NCBI GenBank assembly: GCA_945872065.1
Contig: CAMBYH010000007.1
Coordinates: 1-64,000 of the forward strand
Reading direction: 5' to 3'
From: Arsukibacterium tuosuense
GTDB lineage: Bacteria > Pseudomonadota > Gammaproteobacteria > Steroidobacterales > GCA-2729495
Length of the DNA: 64,000 nt
The position numbers and the translations under genes are program-made. Below, in pieces: positions 41,999 through 51,238 of this stretch (its first letter is position 1; the number at the start of each line of letters is the position of its first letter). Below the pieces are notes generated by a model. That model did no database searches. It had not been told where the DNA came from and saw only the letters and a program-made list of their open reading frames with translations.

Positions 41999-43783
41999 GT
42001 GCTTCGTTTCAGTCGCCGGGCGTTGACGCTGGTCTGGTCAACTAACCGCCAGCTGACCGTCCTGCTGACCTTTTTTACCCTGGCGGCAGGCATGCTGCCC
42101 GCGGCCGCGGCCTGGATCGGCAAGCTGGTGATCGACGCCATCGTGGCCCAGATGGCCGTGGGCACCGCGGGTGGTGCCCCGGATTACGTTCCCGTGCTGA
42201 AACTGGTGGTGGCAGAGGCGGGGATTATCGGCCTCCTGGGCGCGGCCCAGCGGGGCATCGCCGCGTGTCAGTCACTGCTCCGGGCGCAGCTGGGCCAGCG
42301 GGTTAACGAGATGATCCTGGAGAAGGCGCTGACCCTGGATCTCACCCAGTTCGAAGATGCGGAGTTCTACGACAAACTCACCCGGGCCCGCCGGGAGGCC
42401 TCCAGCCGCCCGCTCAGCCTGGTCATGCGCAACTTCTCCTTGTTCCAGCAGCTTGTGGCGCTGTTCAGCTTCTCGGTACTGCTGGCCGGATTCTCACCCT
42501 GGGCTATGGCGCTGCTCGTCCTGGCCGGCCTGCCGGCCTTCGTGGCGGAAACCAAATTCTCCGGTGATGCGTTCCGCCTGTTCCGGATGCGTGCGCCCGA
42601 GTCCCGCCTGCAGCTCTATCTGGAAACCGTGCTGGCCCGGGAAGACAACGCCAAGGAGGTGCAGCTGTTTCAGCTGGGACCGATGCTCCTGGGCCGCTAC
42701 AAGGCGATCTTCCAGAAGCTTTACGGCGAGGACCGCGCCCTGACGATGCGGCGGGAAACCTGGGGCCTGTCACTGACCCTGTTCAGCACGGCGGCCCTGT
42801 ACTCGGCCTACGGCTGGATTGCGGTCACCGCCGTCAAGGGCGGCATCTCCCTGGGTGAGATGACGATGTACCTCATGCTCTTCAAGCAGGGCCAGGCGGC
42901 GGTCGCTGCGAGTCTGGCGTCCATCGGCGGCATGTACGAGGACAATCTCTACCTCAGCAACCTCTACGAGTTCCTGGAGCAGGCGCCGGCGTTTCAGTCC
43001 GGGGATGCGCCTCGGGGTCCCAACCCGGCGGACGGCGTGCGCTTCGACGCGGTGTCTTTCAGTTACCCGGGCGCGCGCGAACCCGCCCTCAGCGCGATCA
43101 ACCTGCACATCAGACCGGGCGAGAGTCTCGCCTTGGTGGGGGAGAATGGGGCTGGTAAATCGACACTTATCAAGCTTTTATGCGGGCTTTATCAGCCCAC
43201 CTCTGGGCGGATACTCCTGCACGGCCTGGATGTCAGGGAGTGGGAGCGGGACGCCCTGCGGCGGCAGATCGCGGTGATTTTCCAGGACTTCAATCGCTAC
43301 CAGTTCACCGTGGGCGAGAACATCGGCGCCGGGGACATTGAGGGCTATACCGACGAGAGTCGCTGGGAAGAATCCGCCCGCAAGGGCATGGCACTGCCTT
43401 TCATCCGCACGCTGGAGCGGGGCTTCGGCACGCAGCTCGGCAGCTGGTTCAAGGGTGGCAAGGAACTCTCGACGGGGCAGTGGCAGAAAGTCGCGCTGTC
43501 CCGGGCGTTCATGCGGACGTCGGCGGATGTGCTGGTGCTGGATGAGCCCACGGCGTCCATGGATGCGGCGGCGGAAGCCGAATTGTTTGCCTACTTCCGG
43601 GAACACACCGTGGGACGGATCTCGATCCTGATCTCCCACCGCTTCTCCACCGTGCGCCAGGCAGACCGGATTGCGGTCCTGGAGCACGGCCGCATCATCG
43701 AGTACGGCACCCACGCGGAGTTACTGCAGGCGAATGCTGAATACGCCCGCCTGTTCAATCTCCAGGCCCTGGGTTATCGCTAG
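41999..43783 (+). CDS. ABC exporter with fused membrane and ATPase domains
   Basis: About 594 residues: six membrane helices (about 15-325) followed by an ATPase with Walker A GENGAGKST near 380, signature LSTGQWQKVALSRA near 490, Walker B VLVLDEPTASMD and the switch His in ISHRFSTVR. This is a complete half-transporter that should work as a homodimer exporting a lipid, peptide or hydrophobic compound. The start is uncertain: the GTG at 41999 gives a normal length; TTG codons at 41906 and 41960 are alternatives. The gene is divergent from gluQ, and its TAG shares the palindrome CTAG with the stop codon of the convergent subtilase gene. Confidence 0.85.
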   Translation: MLRFSRRALTLVWSTNRQLTVLLTFFTLAAGMLPAAAAWIGKLVIDAIVAQMAVGTAGGAPDYVPVLKLVVAEAGIIGLLGAAQRGIAACQSLLRAQLGQRVNEMILEKALTLDLTQFEDAEFYDKLTRARREASSRPLSLVMRNFSLFQQLVALFSFSVLLAGFSPWAMALLVLAGLPAFVAETKFSGDAFRLFRMRAPESRLQLYLETVLAREDNAKEVQLFQLGPMLLGRYKAIFQKLYGEDRALTMRRETWGLSLTLFSTAALYSAYGWIAVTAVKGGISLGEMTMYLMLFKQGQAAVAASLASIGGMYEDNLYLSNLYEFLEQAPAFQSGDAPRGPNPADGVRFDAVSFSYPGAREPALSAINLHIRPGESLALVGENGAGKSTLIKLLCGLYQPTSGRILLHGLDVREWERDALRRQIAVIFQDFNRYQFTVGENIGAGDIEGYTDESRWEESARKGMALPFIRTLERGFGTQLGSWFKGGKELSTGQWQKVALSRAFMRTSADVLVLDEPTASMDAAAEAELFAYFREHTVGRISILISHRFSTVRQADRIAVLEHGRIIEYGTHAELLQANAEYARLFNLQALGYR

Positions 43784-45672
43784 CCACGCCTCCCGGCAAG
43801 CTGCCGGCGCCGAGTAGCCAGAAGCCCCAGAGTCAGCAGCACCAGGGGGTGAGTTGCACCACCGCCGCCGCCACCACTGGCGGCCGAGCCCAGCGTTACC
43901 TCCTGCGCATCAGTTCCACCGAAATTATCAGTTACCTGCAGACGCACTGTGACCAGCCCGGAGGCGGGGACAGCCACAGCCGCAGTCGAGCCAGTCGTTG
44001 GTCCCAGGAAGACGGGGCTGCCACTGACCGGCGACCAGGAATAAACGCTGATACTCCGGCCCGAAGCTGCGTCACTGGCGCTGCCGTCCAGCGTGACGTT
44101 CTGGCCGGCGCCGGAGCCGGCTGGGTCGGCAATGCGGGCCATTGGGCGCAGCGCTTCGGCCAGGGCTCCGGGTGCATCGGCCATGCCGGCGCCGCAGGTG
44201 CTGGTAGTGCAGTTGCACTGGCCAGTGGCGCTATCGAGGTTTGGGCAGGTTGGCAGACCGGCCTGAGGATCTGGAAATGGGCGGGCGCTGTTCTTGATGC
44301 GCGCTGTCAGTTCCTCCGGCGTCAGCCCGCCATTCACGGCAGTCATCAGTCCGGCGATGGCGGCGACGATCGGCGCTGAGAAGCTGGTCCCGATGCTGTC
44401 CTGGCTGTCGGTGGTCGTCGTATAGGTCGAAGTGGTTGGAAAGGTTGGTCCCGCATTGGTGGCCGTGATCAGTGCGTACTCGCAGAGCAGGGGTGTGCTG
44501 GGGCAGTTGCCGGCGGGTGCCGAGATGCCGACCTGGGGACCAAAGCTGCTGTACCCCACCTTGGTACCTACATGACGGAGTCCAGCAACAGCCAGCGTAC
44601 CGGGGCAGTTGGCAGGCGCGCCAACCGGGCCGCTGCCATTGCCCGCTGCAGCCACCACCAGCCCACCGGCCGCGGTCACTTCCGCCACGGCGTTGCGGTA
44701 GGCGGAACTGCAGTTGCCCCCGCCCCCAAGGCTCATGTTGAGGATTTTCGCGGGGTTCGGGTTGGTCGGCACGCCGGCAACGGCCAAGCCCGCCGCCCAG
44801 CGCATCCCGACGATGATATCGGAGTCGAAGCCGCCGCACTTGCCCAGGACGCGCACCGGCAGGACATTGCCATTCCAGGTGCCACCGGAAATGCCGGTGC
44901 CGTTGTTCGTGGTAGCACCAATCATGGCGGCCACGCGCGTGCCGTGCCAGGAGCTCGGCTCGACCCGACAGCCATCAAGGGGGCCGCTCAGGCTTTCGGC
45001 GCCGGTCACCCAGTCACCCGGATCCGACGCGTCCGCATCCCAGTCATTGCCGTCATTGGCGCTGACAAAAGAGCTGCCGGATTCCCCTGAAACGAAGTCG
45101 TAGCCTGGCAGTACCCGGCCAACAAGATCCGGATGATCGAAGCGGATACCGGTGTCGAGCACGGCGATGACCGTGCCGGCATCGCCCGAGGTGGTGTCCC
45201 AGGCAGCGGTGAACCTGGCGGCGCTGGTTTCCACGGCCTGCTGGTACCACTGGCTGGCGTAGAGCGGGTCATTTGGCAGGGCGCGGATGTAGCGGCGCTG
45301 ATCGACTTCCGCAAACTCAACATCCGGATCGGCGCGCAGGGTGGCCAGCGTTTCTTCCATGCTGCTACCAGTGAGTGCGTCCCGGAGGGAGACGGCAACC
45401 ATCCCGTAACCGAGGTCGCGCAAGCCCCCGAGACGCAGCGCAGAGCGCTCGGCCAGGCGACGGACGCGGTCCGGTGCCTTGGCGTCCTCTGCCTGCCTTG
45501 CGGCCTGGGTCTGGCGCTGGGTCGGGGCGAGAGCGGTGGCTGCAGGCCGGAGCTGAATGATCAGGCGGCCAGAGGCGCCGGGAACAACACTGCTTGCTGC
45601 CCAGGCGGAAGGCGCGATGACAGCCGCGACCAGCGCTGCCGCTGCTACCCAGGCGGCACGTTTGATTTCCAT
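43780..45672 (-). CDS. Secreted S8 subtilisin-like protease with GlyGly-CTERM-like tail
   Basis: A 630-residue protease starting at ATG 45672, where a basic signal peptide (MEIKRAAWVAAAALVAA...) begins; the longer frame adds an unlikely 28 residues. A propeptide (about 30-125) precedes the S8 domain with Asp in AVLDTGI (near 172), His in SSWHGTRVA (near 243) and Ser in GTSFSAP (near 430). A PKD-like segment (about 535-595) follows. The end is GGGGGG, a hydrophobic stretch (PLVLLTLGLLA) and a basic RRRQLAGRRG tail, the three-part pattern of GlyGly-CTERM proteins processed by rhombosortase. It should be secreted and perhaps surface-attached. Confidence 0.9.
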   Translation of the reverse strand: MEIKRAAWVAAAALVAAVIAPSAWAASSVVPGASGRLIIQLRPAATALAPTQRQTQAARQAEDAKAPDRVRRLAERSALRLGGLRDLGYGMVAVSLRDALTGSSMEETLATLRADPDVEFAEVDQRRYIRALPNDPLYASQWYQQAVETSAARFTAAWDTTSGDAGTVIAVLDTGIRFDHPDLVGRVLPGYDFVSGESGSSFVSANDGNDWDADASDPGDWVTGAESLSGPLDGCRVEPSSWHGTRVAAMIGATTNNGTGISGGTWNGNVLPVRVLGKCGGFDSDIIVGMRWAAGLAVAGVPTNPNPAKILNMSLGGGGNCSSAYRNAVAEVTAAGGLVVAAAGNGSGPVGAPANCPGTLAVAGLRHVGTKVGYSSFGPQVGISAPAGNCPSTPLLCEYALITATNAGPTFPTTSTYTTTTDSQDSIGTSFSAPIVAAIAGLMTAVNGGLTPEELTARIKNSARPFPDPQAGLPTCPNLDSATGQCNCTTSTCGAGMADAPGALAEALRPMARIADPAGSGAGQNVTLDGSASDAASGRSISVYSWSPVSGSPVFLGPTTGSTAAVAVPASGLVTVRLQVTDNFGGTDAQEVTLGSAASGGGGGGATHPLVLLTLGLLATRRRQLAGRRG

Positions 45673-45837
45673 AGCCTGATCCCTCGTCGCTGCCCTGGCG
45701 ACCCCAAGGCTCATTATGCCCCCTGTCCCGACTTCCCCGCAGGGGACCCCGCTCACAGTTTGGCGGCGCTGCAGTCTGGCAATGCAGGCCCCTGCTAATA
45801 TTCCTCCTCCCCATTACCCCATTGAGGAGTTCCAGGT

Positions 45838-46143
45838 ATGGCCAGGAAGACGGCAAGCGAGAAGCTGATGCGGGACCTGCAGACGGTAGTTGAGGATGCT
45901 GAGGCACTTCTACAGGCTACTGCGGCGCAGACCGGCGAGCGGGTTGACGGTATCCGGGCCCGGGCCCAGGCGTCTCTCAAGCAGGCCAAGACCCGGCTTC
46001 TCGAAGCTGAAGACGAGGCCCTGGAGCAGGTTCGAGCCGCAGCTGCGACCACCGATGAATACGTTCACGAGAATCCCTGGCAGGCCGTTGGCGTCGCCGC
46101 GGGTGTTGGCCTGCTGCTGGGTCTGCTGCTTGGTCGCCGGTGA
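45838..46143 (+). CDS. yqjD: DUF883 membrane-anchored ribosome-associated protein (YqjD/ElaB-like)
   Basis: A 101-residue protein: a long amphipathic helix rich in Ala, Glu and Arg (about 5-75), then YVHENPWQAVGVAAGVGLLLGLLLGRR, the typical DUF883 end with a single membrane anchor. YqjD/ElaB proteins tether ribosomes to the inner membrane in stationary phase. GAGGAG lies eight bases before the ATG. It is first of a three-gene run with four-base overlaps. The symbol is by family and gene order; ElaB is the alternative. Confidence 0.87.
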   Translation: MARKTASEKLMRDLQTVVEDAEALLQATAAQTGERVDGIRARAQASLKQAKTRLLEAEDEALEQVRAAAATTDEYVHENPWQAVGVAAGVGLLLGLLLGRR

Positions 46144-46547
46144 GTAACGGCAACCCTGATCAGTCCCGGGGACCTGCGGGCCAGTTGCTGGCCTCAGTCC
46201 GTGGACTGCTCGCTACGGCGGTAGAGATCGGGCGTACCCGTCTGGAACTCCTCAGTGTTGAGTTGCAGGAAGAGGTGCACCGGACCGCTGGCATGCTGGT
46301 CCTTGGTCTCGTTGCGGTTCTGGCGGCCAGTATGGGCGTGCTCTTTGCGGGTCTTGCCGTGATCTTCGCGTTCTGGGACACCCACCGGATTCTTGCTTCT
46401 GTGCTCGTGACCGGGGCGTTCTTCCTGGTGGCCGTGGTCGCCGCTTTGCGGTTGCGTTCCCGCCTGCAGTCACGGCCTCCGTTTCTCCAGGGGACCCTTG
46501 CTGAACTGGAGCACGATGAAAGCCGGCTTCGGAATACTTCTACATGA
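46140..46547 (+). CDS. yqjE: YqjE-like membrane protein (phage-holin-like superfamily)
   Basis: A 135-residue protein with an N-terminal helix (SVRGLLATAVEIGRTRLELLSVELQEE; the RLELLSVE motif is characteristic) and two membrane segments (about 50-72 and 80-102). It belongs to the YqjE/DUF1469 group, whose role is unknown but which is almost always next to YqjD. The GTG start overlaps the yqjD TGA as GTGA, which indicates translational coupling. Confidence 0.85.
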   Translation: MSNGNPDQSRGPAGQLLASVRGLLATAVEIGRTRLELLSVELQEEVHRTAGMLVLGLVAVLAASMGVLFAGLAVIFAFWDTHRILASVLVTGAFFLVAVVAALRLRSRLQSRPPFLQGTLAELEHDESRLRNTST

Positions 46548-46819
46548 GCCGCAAGACCCGCCAGCTGGAGCTTCGTCGTGCGGCGCTGCGCCGGCGGAGC
46601 GCGATTGAGCGGTCGGCGTGGCAGGCACACCTGGAGAAGATTGAGGGTGTGTTTGCCGGAGTGGATCGGGGGCTGAGCGTTCTGCGCCGCGCTGCCACCC
46701 CGCCCGTGCTACTGGCAGGCGGCCTGCTGGCCACCCTGCTGCTCGGGCGCCGGCGCAGCGGAAAGTTGCTCCTGACCGGGCTTGCCCTTGCGGCTCAACT
46801 GGTCAGGCGGTCCCGGTAG
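46544..46819 (+). CDS. YqjK-like small membrane protein
   Basis: A 91-residue basic protein: an Arg-rich amphipathic helix (LELRRAALRRRSAIERSAW) followed by a hydrophobic segment (about 52-68) and a second short one, ending in LVRRSR. Position after yqjE with an ATGA overlap and the basic helix are as in YqjK, but sequence similarity in this group is weak. Function is unknown. The 3' end overlaps the convergent MFS gene by 25 bases. Confidence 0.7.
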   Translation: MSRKTRQLELRRAALRRRSAIERSAWQAHLEKIEGVFAGVDRGLSVLRRAATPPVLLAGGLLATLLLGRRRSGKLLLTGLALAAQLVRRSR

Positions 46820-48009
46820 CGCAGTTCCGGGAACCAGCGCATCCAGAGGCCACAGACCACCAGAGTTCCCACCCCGCCGACCACCACAGCCGGCACCGTG
46901 CCGATGGCCGCTGCCATGGCGCCCGATTCGAACTCTCCCAGCTCGTTCGATGCCCCGATGAACACTGAATTGACAGCTGCCACCCGCCCGCGCATCGCAT
47001 CCGGGGTGTCGAACTGGACCAGTGTGGAGCGGACAAACACGCTGATCATGTCAGCCGCGCCCAGCACGAACAGAAAGACGCAGGACAGGAACAGGCTCTC
47101 GGAGAGGCCGAAGCCAATGGTGGCGATGCCGAAGAGGGCGACGCCCTGAAACATCCGCAGGCCGCTGCGGGATTGCAACGGTCGCTGTGCCAGCCAGAGT
47201 GCCACCAGCAGGGCCCCCACGGCCGGCATACTCCGCATCAGCCCAAGGCCGCCGGGACCCGCATCAAGGATGTCCCGGGCATAGATCGGGAGCAGGGCAG
47301 TGGCCCCGCCGAGCAGTACAGCGAAGAGATCGAGGGAGATGGCACCAAAGATGGCAGGCCGGGAGCGGATAAAGCGAATCCCGGCCAGTAGTGTTTCCCA
47401 GGACACCTCGCCGGGCGGCGGCTGGGGTCGGCTGCGGATGAGGCCAAAGAGCAGGCAACAGGCCAGAAAGCAGAGTGCCCCAGCACCGAAGGCCACGGAG
47501 GCGCCGAAGTAGTAGAGCAACCCCCCGAGTGCGGGACCCGCGATCGTGGCGGTTTGCCAGGCTGTTGAATTCCAGGCGATCGCGTTGCCCAGTTGTTCTG
47601 GCGGCACGAGATTGGGGACCAGCGCCTGGCCGGCGGGATTCGCGAAGGCCCGGCTGATGCCAAAGACGAGCAGCAGCCCGTAGATAAGCAGGACCTGCCC
47701 GGAGCCTCCGACTGCAATGGCAAGGAGACCCAGCGCAGTACCCAGAGTAACGACGTAGCAGACCACCAGAATGGCCCGGCGGTCGTACCGGTCGGCCGTG
47801 TGTCCGGTAACCAGGGCCAGGGCTACCGCCGGCAGGAACGAAGCCAGGCCGACCAGGCCGAGAGCGAGGGGGTCCCGGGTCAGGTCATAGACCAGCCAGC
47901 CGATCGCCACGTTCTGCATCTGGATGGCAAGCGCGGACAGAAACCGCGCGGCCAGATACAGGCCAAAGTCACGACTCGCAAAGACAGCCGTTGCGGGCAG
48001 GACCCTCAC
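46795..48009 (-). CDS. MFS exporter (EntS/MFS_3-like)
   Basis: A 404-residue carrier with 12 predicted membrane segments, an MFS loop GHTADRYDRR (near 67-76) and the region QALVPNLVPPEQLGNAIAWNS typical of the MFS_3 group that includes the enterobactin exporter EntS. Such proteins export siderophores or drugs; no siderophore genes are nearby, so the substrate is not set. The start is the GTG overlapping the stop of the upstream epimerase gene as GTGA; both genes are therefore in one unit. Confidence 0.85.
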   Translation of the reverse strand: MRVLPATAVFASRDFGLYLAARFLSALAIQMQNVAIGWLVYDLTRDPLALGLVGLASFLPAVALALVTGHTADRYDRRAILVVCYVVTLGTALGLLAIAVGGSGQVLLIYGLLLVFGISRAFANPAGQALVPNLVPPEQLGNAIAWNSTAWQTATIAGPALGGLLYYFGASVAFGAGALCFLACCLLFGLIRSRPQPPPGEVSWETLLAGIRFIRSRPAIFGAISLDLFAVLLGGATALLPIYARDILDAGPGGLGLMRSMPAVGALLVALWLAQRPLQSRSGLRMFQGVALFGIATIGFGLSESLFLSCVFLFVLGAADMISVFVRSTLVQFDTPDAMRGRVAAVNSVFIGASNELGEFESGAMAAAIGTVPAVVVGGVGTLVVCGLWMRWFPELRYRDRLTS

Positions 48010-48872
48010 GGGGCAAGCAGGTCGTCACCCTCCCGTGCACCCACCGGATCGGCGAACGTAAACCCGGTGCCCTTGATGCGCGCATTGGAGACGCCTTTGG
48101 GACCCTTGACGACGCCGAGCCAGATGACCGGCTCCAGTCCTTCCCGCTGGGCGACCCTGGCGAAAAAGTCTTCCTTGTTCTCTGGAATGTCGTTGAACAG
48201 GTTGAACAGCCCGGATAGCTGCTTCTCAATGGCAAAGGCAATGCCGCGGACCACGTCATCCCGGTGAATGAGCATGGCGTCTGACTTGCCGTCGAAGGGG
48301 ATCTGCTTGCCGGCAATGTGCCGTAGTTCGTTCCGATGTTCCCGGCCGGGACCATAGATCGTGCCCGTGCGGAAATTGGCTATGCGCAGAGCATCGGTAC
48401 CCAGAGCTGCCAGTTTCTGTTCGGTCTCGATAAACACCTGCGCCGCGGGGGACACTGCATTGGGTGGGGTTGTCTCGAGGACGGGTGTGACCCCATGGGC
48501 ATCGCCGTAAGCATTCAGGGAACTGCAGAAAACGATCTGCCGGAGCTTCGGGGCTGAGGCAAGGGCGCCGATCAGGCCGTCGGCGGTGCCGACATAGGAG
48601 TCCCGGTAGGCCACGGGATCCATGAATGGCTTGCCATCCTTGAAGCCGAGACCGCCGGCCATGGTCAAAACGACGGCGTCGACACCATCAATGAGCTTTT
48701 TCATCCCGGCGACGTCACTGCCTTTGGTCACAACAACCTGATGCGCCACGGCAGCCAGTTCCGCAGCCCGGTCTGCCCGCGTCGTGGTGACCCGGACCTC
48801 GTGCCCCTGGGACTTGAAGTAGCGTGCAGCAGCCATGCCCGTGTATGCGGCGCCAACGATTGCGATCTTCAT
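48006..48872 (-). CDS. NAD-dependent epimerase/dehydratase-family protein
   Basis: A 288-residue Rossmann protein (MKIAIVGAAYTGMAAARYF) of the NAD-dependent epimerase/dehydratase group. The Gly-rich loop is GAAYTG rather than the usual GxxGxxG, a mild change, and the typical YxxxK is not obvious; ETEQKLAAL lies at its position, so catalytic status is unclear. I start at ATG 48872; the upstream frame lacks coding character and runs under the divergent gene. It is coupled to the MFS gene by a four-base overlap. The role may be sugar-nucleotide or quinone chemistry. Confidence 0.78.
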   Translation of the reverse strand: MKIAIVGAAYTGMAAARYFKSQGHEVRVTTTRADRAAELAAVAHQVVVTKGSDVAGMKKLIDGVDAVVLTMAGGLGFKDGKPFMDPVAYRDSYVGTADGLIGALASAPKLRQIVFCSSLNAYGDAHGVTPVLETTPPNAVSPAAQVFIETEQKLAALGTDALRIANFRTGTIYGPGREHRNELRHIAGKQIPFDGKSDAMLIHRDDVVRGIAFAIEKQLSGLFNLFNDIPENKEDFFARVAQREGLEPVIWLGVVKGPKGVSNARIKGTGFTFADPVGAREGDDLLAP

Positions 48873-48974
48873 GGAATTCAATCCCTCATCCCGTGTAAAA
48901 CGTAATTCTAGCAGCCGCCGCAGGGCTATCACCTTCAGCGCAGGCCTGCCCACCACTGGACGGAGCGGAGGACC

Positions 48975-50078
48975 ATGAATCGGAGCGTCGCTGGAGTCGT
49001 CAGGACTGGCCTTGGCCAGGCGGCCGCTTTCACGACATTGCCCTGGGTGCAGCAGCAGGTCCGGCGAACTCTGGGCATGGATACCTACCCAGGCACGCTC
49101 AATCTCGTTGTGGGCCGCGAGGAAATTGCCGAGTGGGGAGCGCTCAGCCTCCAGCCGGGTCTGCCTATGGCGCCGGAGCGGCCTGGGGAATGCGCAGCCC
49201 GATGCTATCCCGTACTCGCCTGCGTGCCGGGCCGGGCGCCGGTGACTGCAGGCATTCTCGTCCCCGAAGTCCCGGGCTATGCCCCGGACCAGATCGAAGT
49301 CCTGGCCGCCGTTCCGCTTCGGCAGTTGCTCCGGGTTGCGGATGGCGACATGGTGATGCTGCGCACCGTCCCCGTCCCGGCCCTGCGCGCCGCGCTGTTT
49401 GATGTGGACGGGACTCTGGTCAACTCCATCGCAGGCTATCGGCTGGCGGCCCAGCGGGCGGTCGAGCCCTACGGCTGGTCGGTGTCCCAGGGAGCGGTCA
49501 GCGCAGCGATGAACTTCGGGGAGCCGTTCTGGGATCTGGTGGTGCCCCCGGAGTCTCGCGGTGACCTGGAACTCATCGCGAAGCTCCGCCGGGACACTCT
49601 GGCCCACTGGCCGGCGATCCTTGCTGACTCGGTCCTCCTGTATCCGGAAACTGGTGCAATGCTGGCCACGCTGAAGGCTGCCGGCGTCCGTCTGGGGATC
49701 TGCACGGCATCCCACGGTGAGTCGTTCCTGCCCCTCGAGCAGTCTGGCCTCCTGGACCTCTTTGACCAGGTGGTTACGGCGAAGGATGTGACCCACCGGA
49801 AGCCGGACCCGGAAGGGCTGCTGCTCTGTCTGGACCGGATGGGAGTAGCAGCTGCCGAAAGCGCCTACATTGGCGATACGGTGGCGGATGTGCGCGCCAG
49901 TCACGCTGCGGGGCTGTATGCAGTCGGCATGCTGACCGGAGCTGGCGACTCTGCGTTGCTGTCGGCCGCAGGTGCCCACCGGCTGCTTGCCGATCTCCGG
50001 TACTTGCCTGAGCTGCTGCTGGGGTCCCGTCAGATGACGCCGTCCCGGGACAGCGTCGAAATCTCGGCCGGCTTGTAA
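48975..50078 (+). CDS. Fusion of CTP-dependent riboflavin kinase-like domain and HAD phosphatase
   Basis: A 367-residue two-domain protein. Residues 1-132 match the archaeal-type CTP-dependent riboflavin kinase (DUF120): GVVRTGLGQAAAF near 7-19, TYPGTLNLVV at 37-46, CYPV, and AAVPLRQLLRVADGDMV near 111-127. The domain should form FMN from riboflavin using CTP. Residues 138-345 are a HAD phosphatase: LFDVDGTLVNS with nucleophile D143 and D145, CTASHG, KPDPEGLLL and YIGDTVADVRAS. HAD enzymes dephosphorylate small sugar phosphates and, in the riboflavin pathway, ribitylaminouracil phosphate or FMN. GGAGG precedes the ATG. DUF120 is uncommon in bacteria. Its end overlaps the convergent CoA-transferase gene by 49 bases. 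Confidence 0.85.
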   Translation: MNRSVAGVVRTGLGQAAAFTTLPWVQQQVRRTLGMDTYPGTLNLVVGREEIAEWGALSLQPGLPMAPERPGECAARCYPVLACVPGRAPVTAGILVPEVPGYAPDQIEVLAAVPLRQLLRVADGDMVMLRTVPVPALRAALFDVDGTLVNSIAGYRLAAQRAVEPYGWSVSQGAVSAAMNFGEPFWDLVVPPESRGDLELIAKLRRDTLAHWPAILADSVLLYPETGAMLATLKAAGVRLGICTASHGESFLPLEQSGLLDLFDQVVTAKDVTHRKPDPEGLLLCLDRMGVAAAESAYIGDTVADVRASHAAGLYAVGMLTGAGDSALLSAAGAHRLLADLRYLPELLLGSRQMTPSRDSVEISAGL

Positions 50079-51238
50079 CCCAGCAGATCGCCAAGCACCT
50101 CGGCGTTGTGGGCCCCCACGGTGGGCCCCGGCCAGTCCGTGCGACCTGGCGTGCCGCTCAGGAACGGCATCATGGCGGGAATCTTCAGGGACTGGCCGTT
50201 GACCTGAACCTCCTCGAATAGGCCACGGGCGTTGAAGTGAGGGTCCGTGAACATGTCCGCCACGCTGTAGATGGGGCCGGAGGGCACATCGGCCTTGCCC
50301 AGGATCTCGAGCACGCCGGCAGCCGTCAGGGAGCTGGTCCAGTGGCCAATGGCTTGGTCGAGCTCCTTCTCATGGACCACCCGCCCCGCATTGTTTGCCA
50401 TGCGGGGATCATCGGCCAGCTCCGGGCGGTTGATCGCCTGCATCAGGCGCTTGTAGATGGAGTCGCCATTCCCGCCGATGATCACGAACTTGCCGTCCTT
50501 GCACCGGTAGGTATTGGTCGGCACGATGCCGGTCAGGGTTGACCCCGAGGGTTCGCGAATGACGCCTGCCCCGGAGTACTCCGGCACTACGCCTTCCATC
50601 AGGTTGAACACTGATTCGTAGAGTGCGGCGTCGATCACCTGGCCCCGCTTCTGCGGGTCCCGCGAACGCTGAATGCAGGCCAGCAGGACGCCGATGACGC
50701 AATGAATGCCCGCCAGGGTGTCCCCGATGCTCAGATTCGGCCGGACCGGCGCGTCGCCTGGAAAGCCATTCACGTACCGAAACCCGCCGACACCTTCACA
50801 GACCGAGGCAAAGCCGGGCTTGTTGGCGTAGGGGCCATTCTGGCCGTAGCCCGAAATCCGGCCGTAGACGAGGCCGGGATTTTCCGGCCACAGGTCTGCA
50901 GGACCCAGGCCCCACTTCTCCAGTGTGCCGGGGCGAAAGTTCTCGATCAGTACGTCGGACTTGAGGGCGAGTTCCCGGGCTATGGCGCGTCCCTTGGGGG
51001 TGCGCAAATCCAGAGTCACGGACTTCTTGTTGCGACCCAGGCTGTGCCACCAGAGAGAGACACCGTCTTTCATGACCCGCCAGGTGCGGATCGGGTCACC
51101 CTCGCCGGGGGGCTCGATCTTGATGACCTCCGCGCCAAAGTAGCCCAGCATGCTCGCCGCGAACGGGCCTGCGAGCAACTGGCCCATTTCGAGTACGCGG
51201 TAGCCATCGAGGGGGCGTTGCCCCTTGGTTTTATCCAT
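50030..51238 (-). CDS. CaiB/BaiF-type class III CoA-transferase
   Basis: A 402-residue class III CoA transferase. N-terminal VLEMGQLLAGPFAASMLGYFGAEVIKIE is the family start, and NLSIGDTLAGIH carries the conserved Asp that forms the acyl-anhydride. These enzymes move CoA between carboxylic acids, such as formyl-, succinyl- or aromatic acyl-CoA, or racemise acyl-CoA esters. The full length and all blocks look intact. It is followed on the other strand by the riboflavin kinase/HAD gene with overlapping ends. No acyl-CoA dehydrogenase or other partner is adjacent, so the acid is unknown. Confidence 0.9.
   Translation of the reverse strand: MDKTKGQRPLDGYRVLEMGQLLAGPFAASMLGYFGAEVIKIEPPGEGDPIRTWRVMKDGVSLWWHSLGRNKKSVTLDLRTPKGRAIARELALKSDVLIENFRPGTLEKWGLGPADLWPENPGLVYGRISGYGQNGPYANKPGFASVCEGVGGFRYVNGFPGDAPVRPNLSIGDTLAGIHCVIGVLLACIQRSRDPQKRGQVIDAALYESVFNLMEGVVPEYSGAGVIREPSGSTLTGIVPTNTYRCKDGKFVIIGGNGDSIYKRLMQAINRPELADDPRMANNAGRVVHEKELDQAIGHWTSSLTAAGVLEILGKADVPSGPIYSVADMFTDPHFNARGLFEEVQVNGQSLKIPAMMPFLSGTPGRTDWPGPTVGAHNAEVLGDLLGYKPAEISTLSRDGVI

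Noticed and set aside
48006-49979. 657-residue version of the epimerase-family protein
   Set aside because: The first 369 residues run antisense to the riboflavin kinase/HAD gene and show no domain; homology begins at the ATG at 48872.
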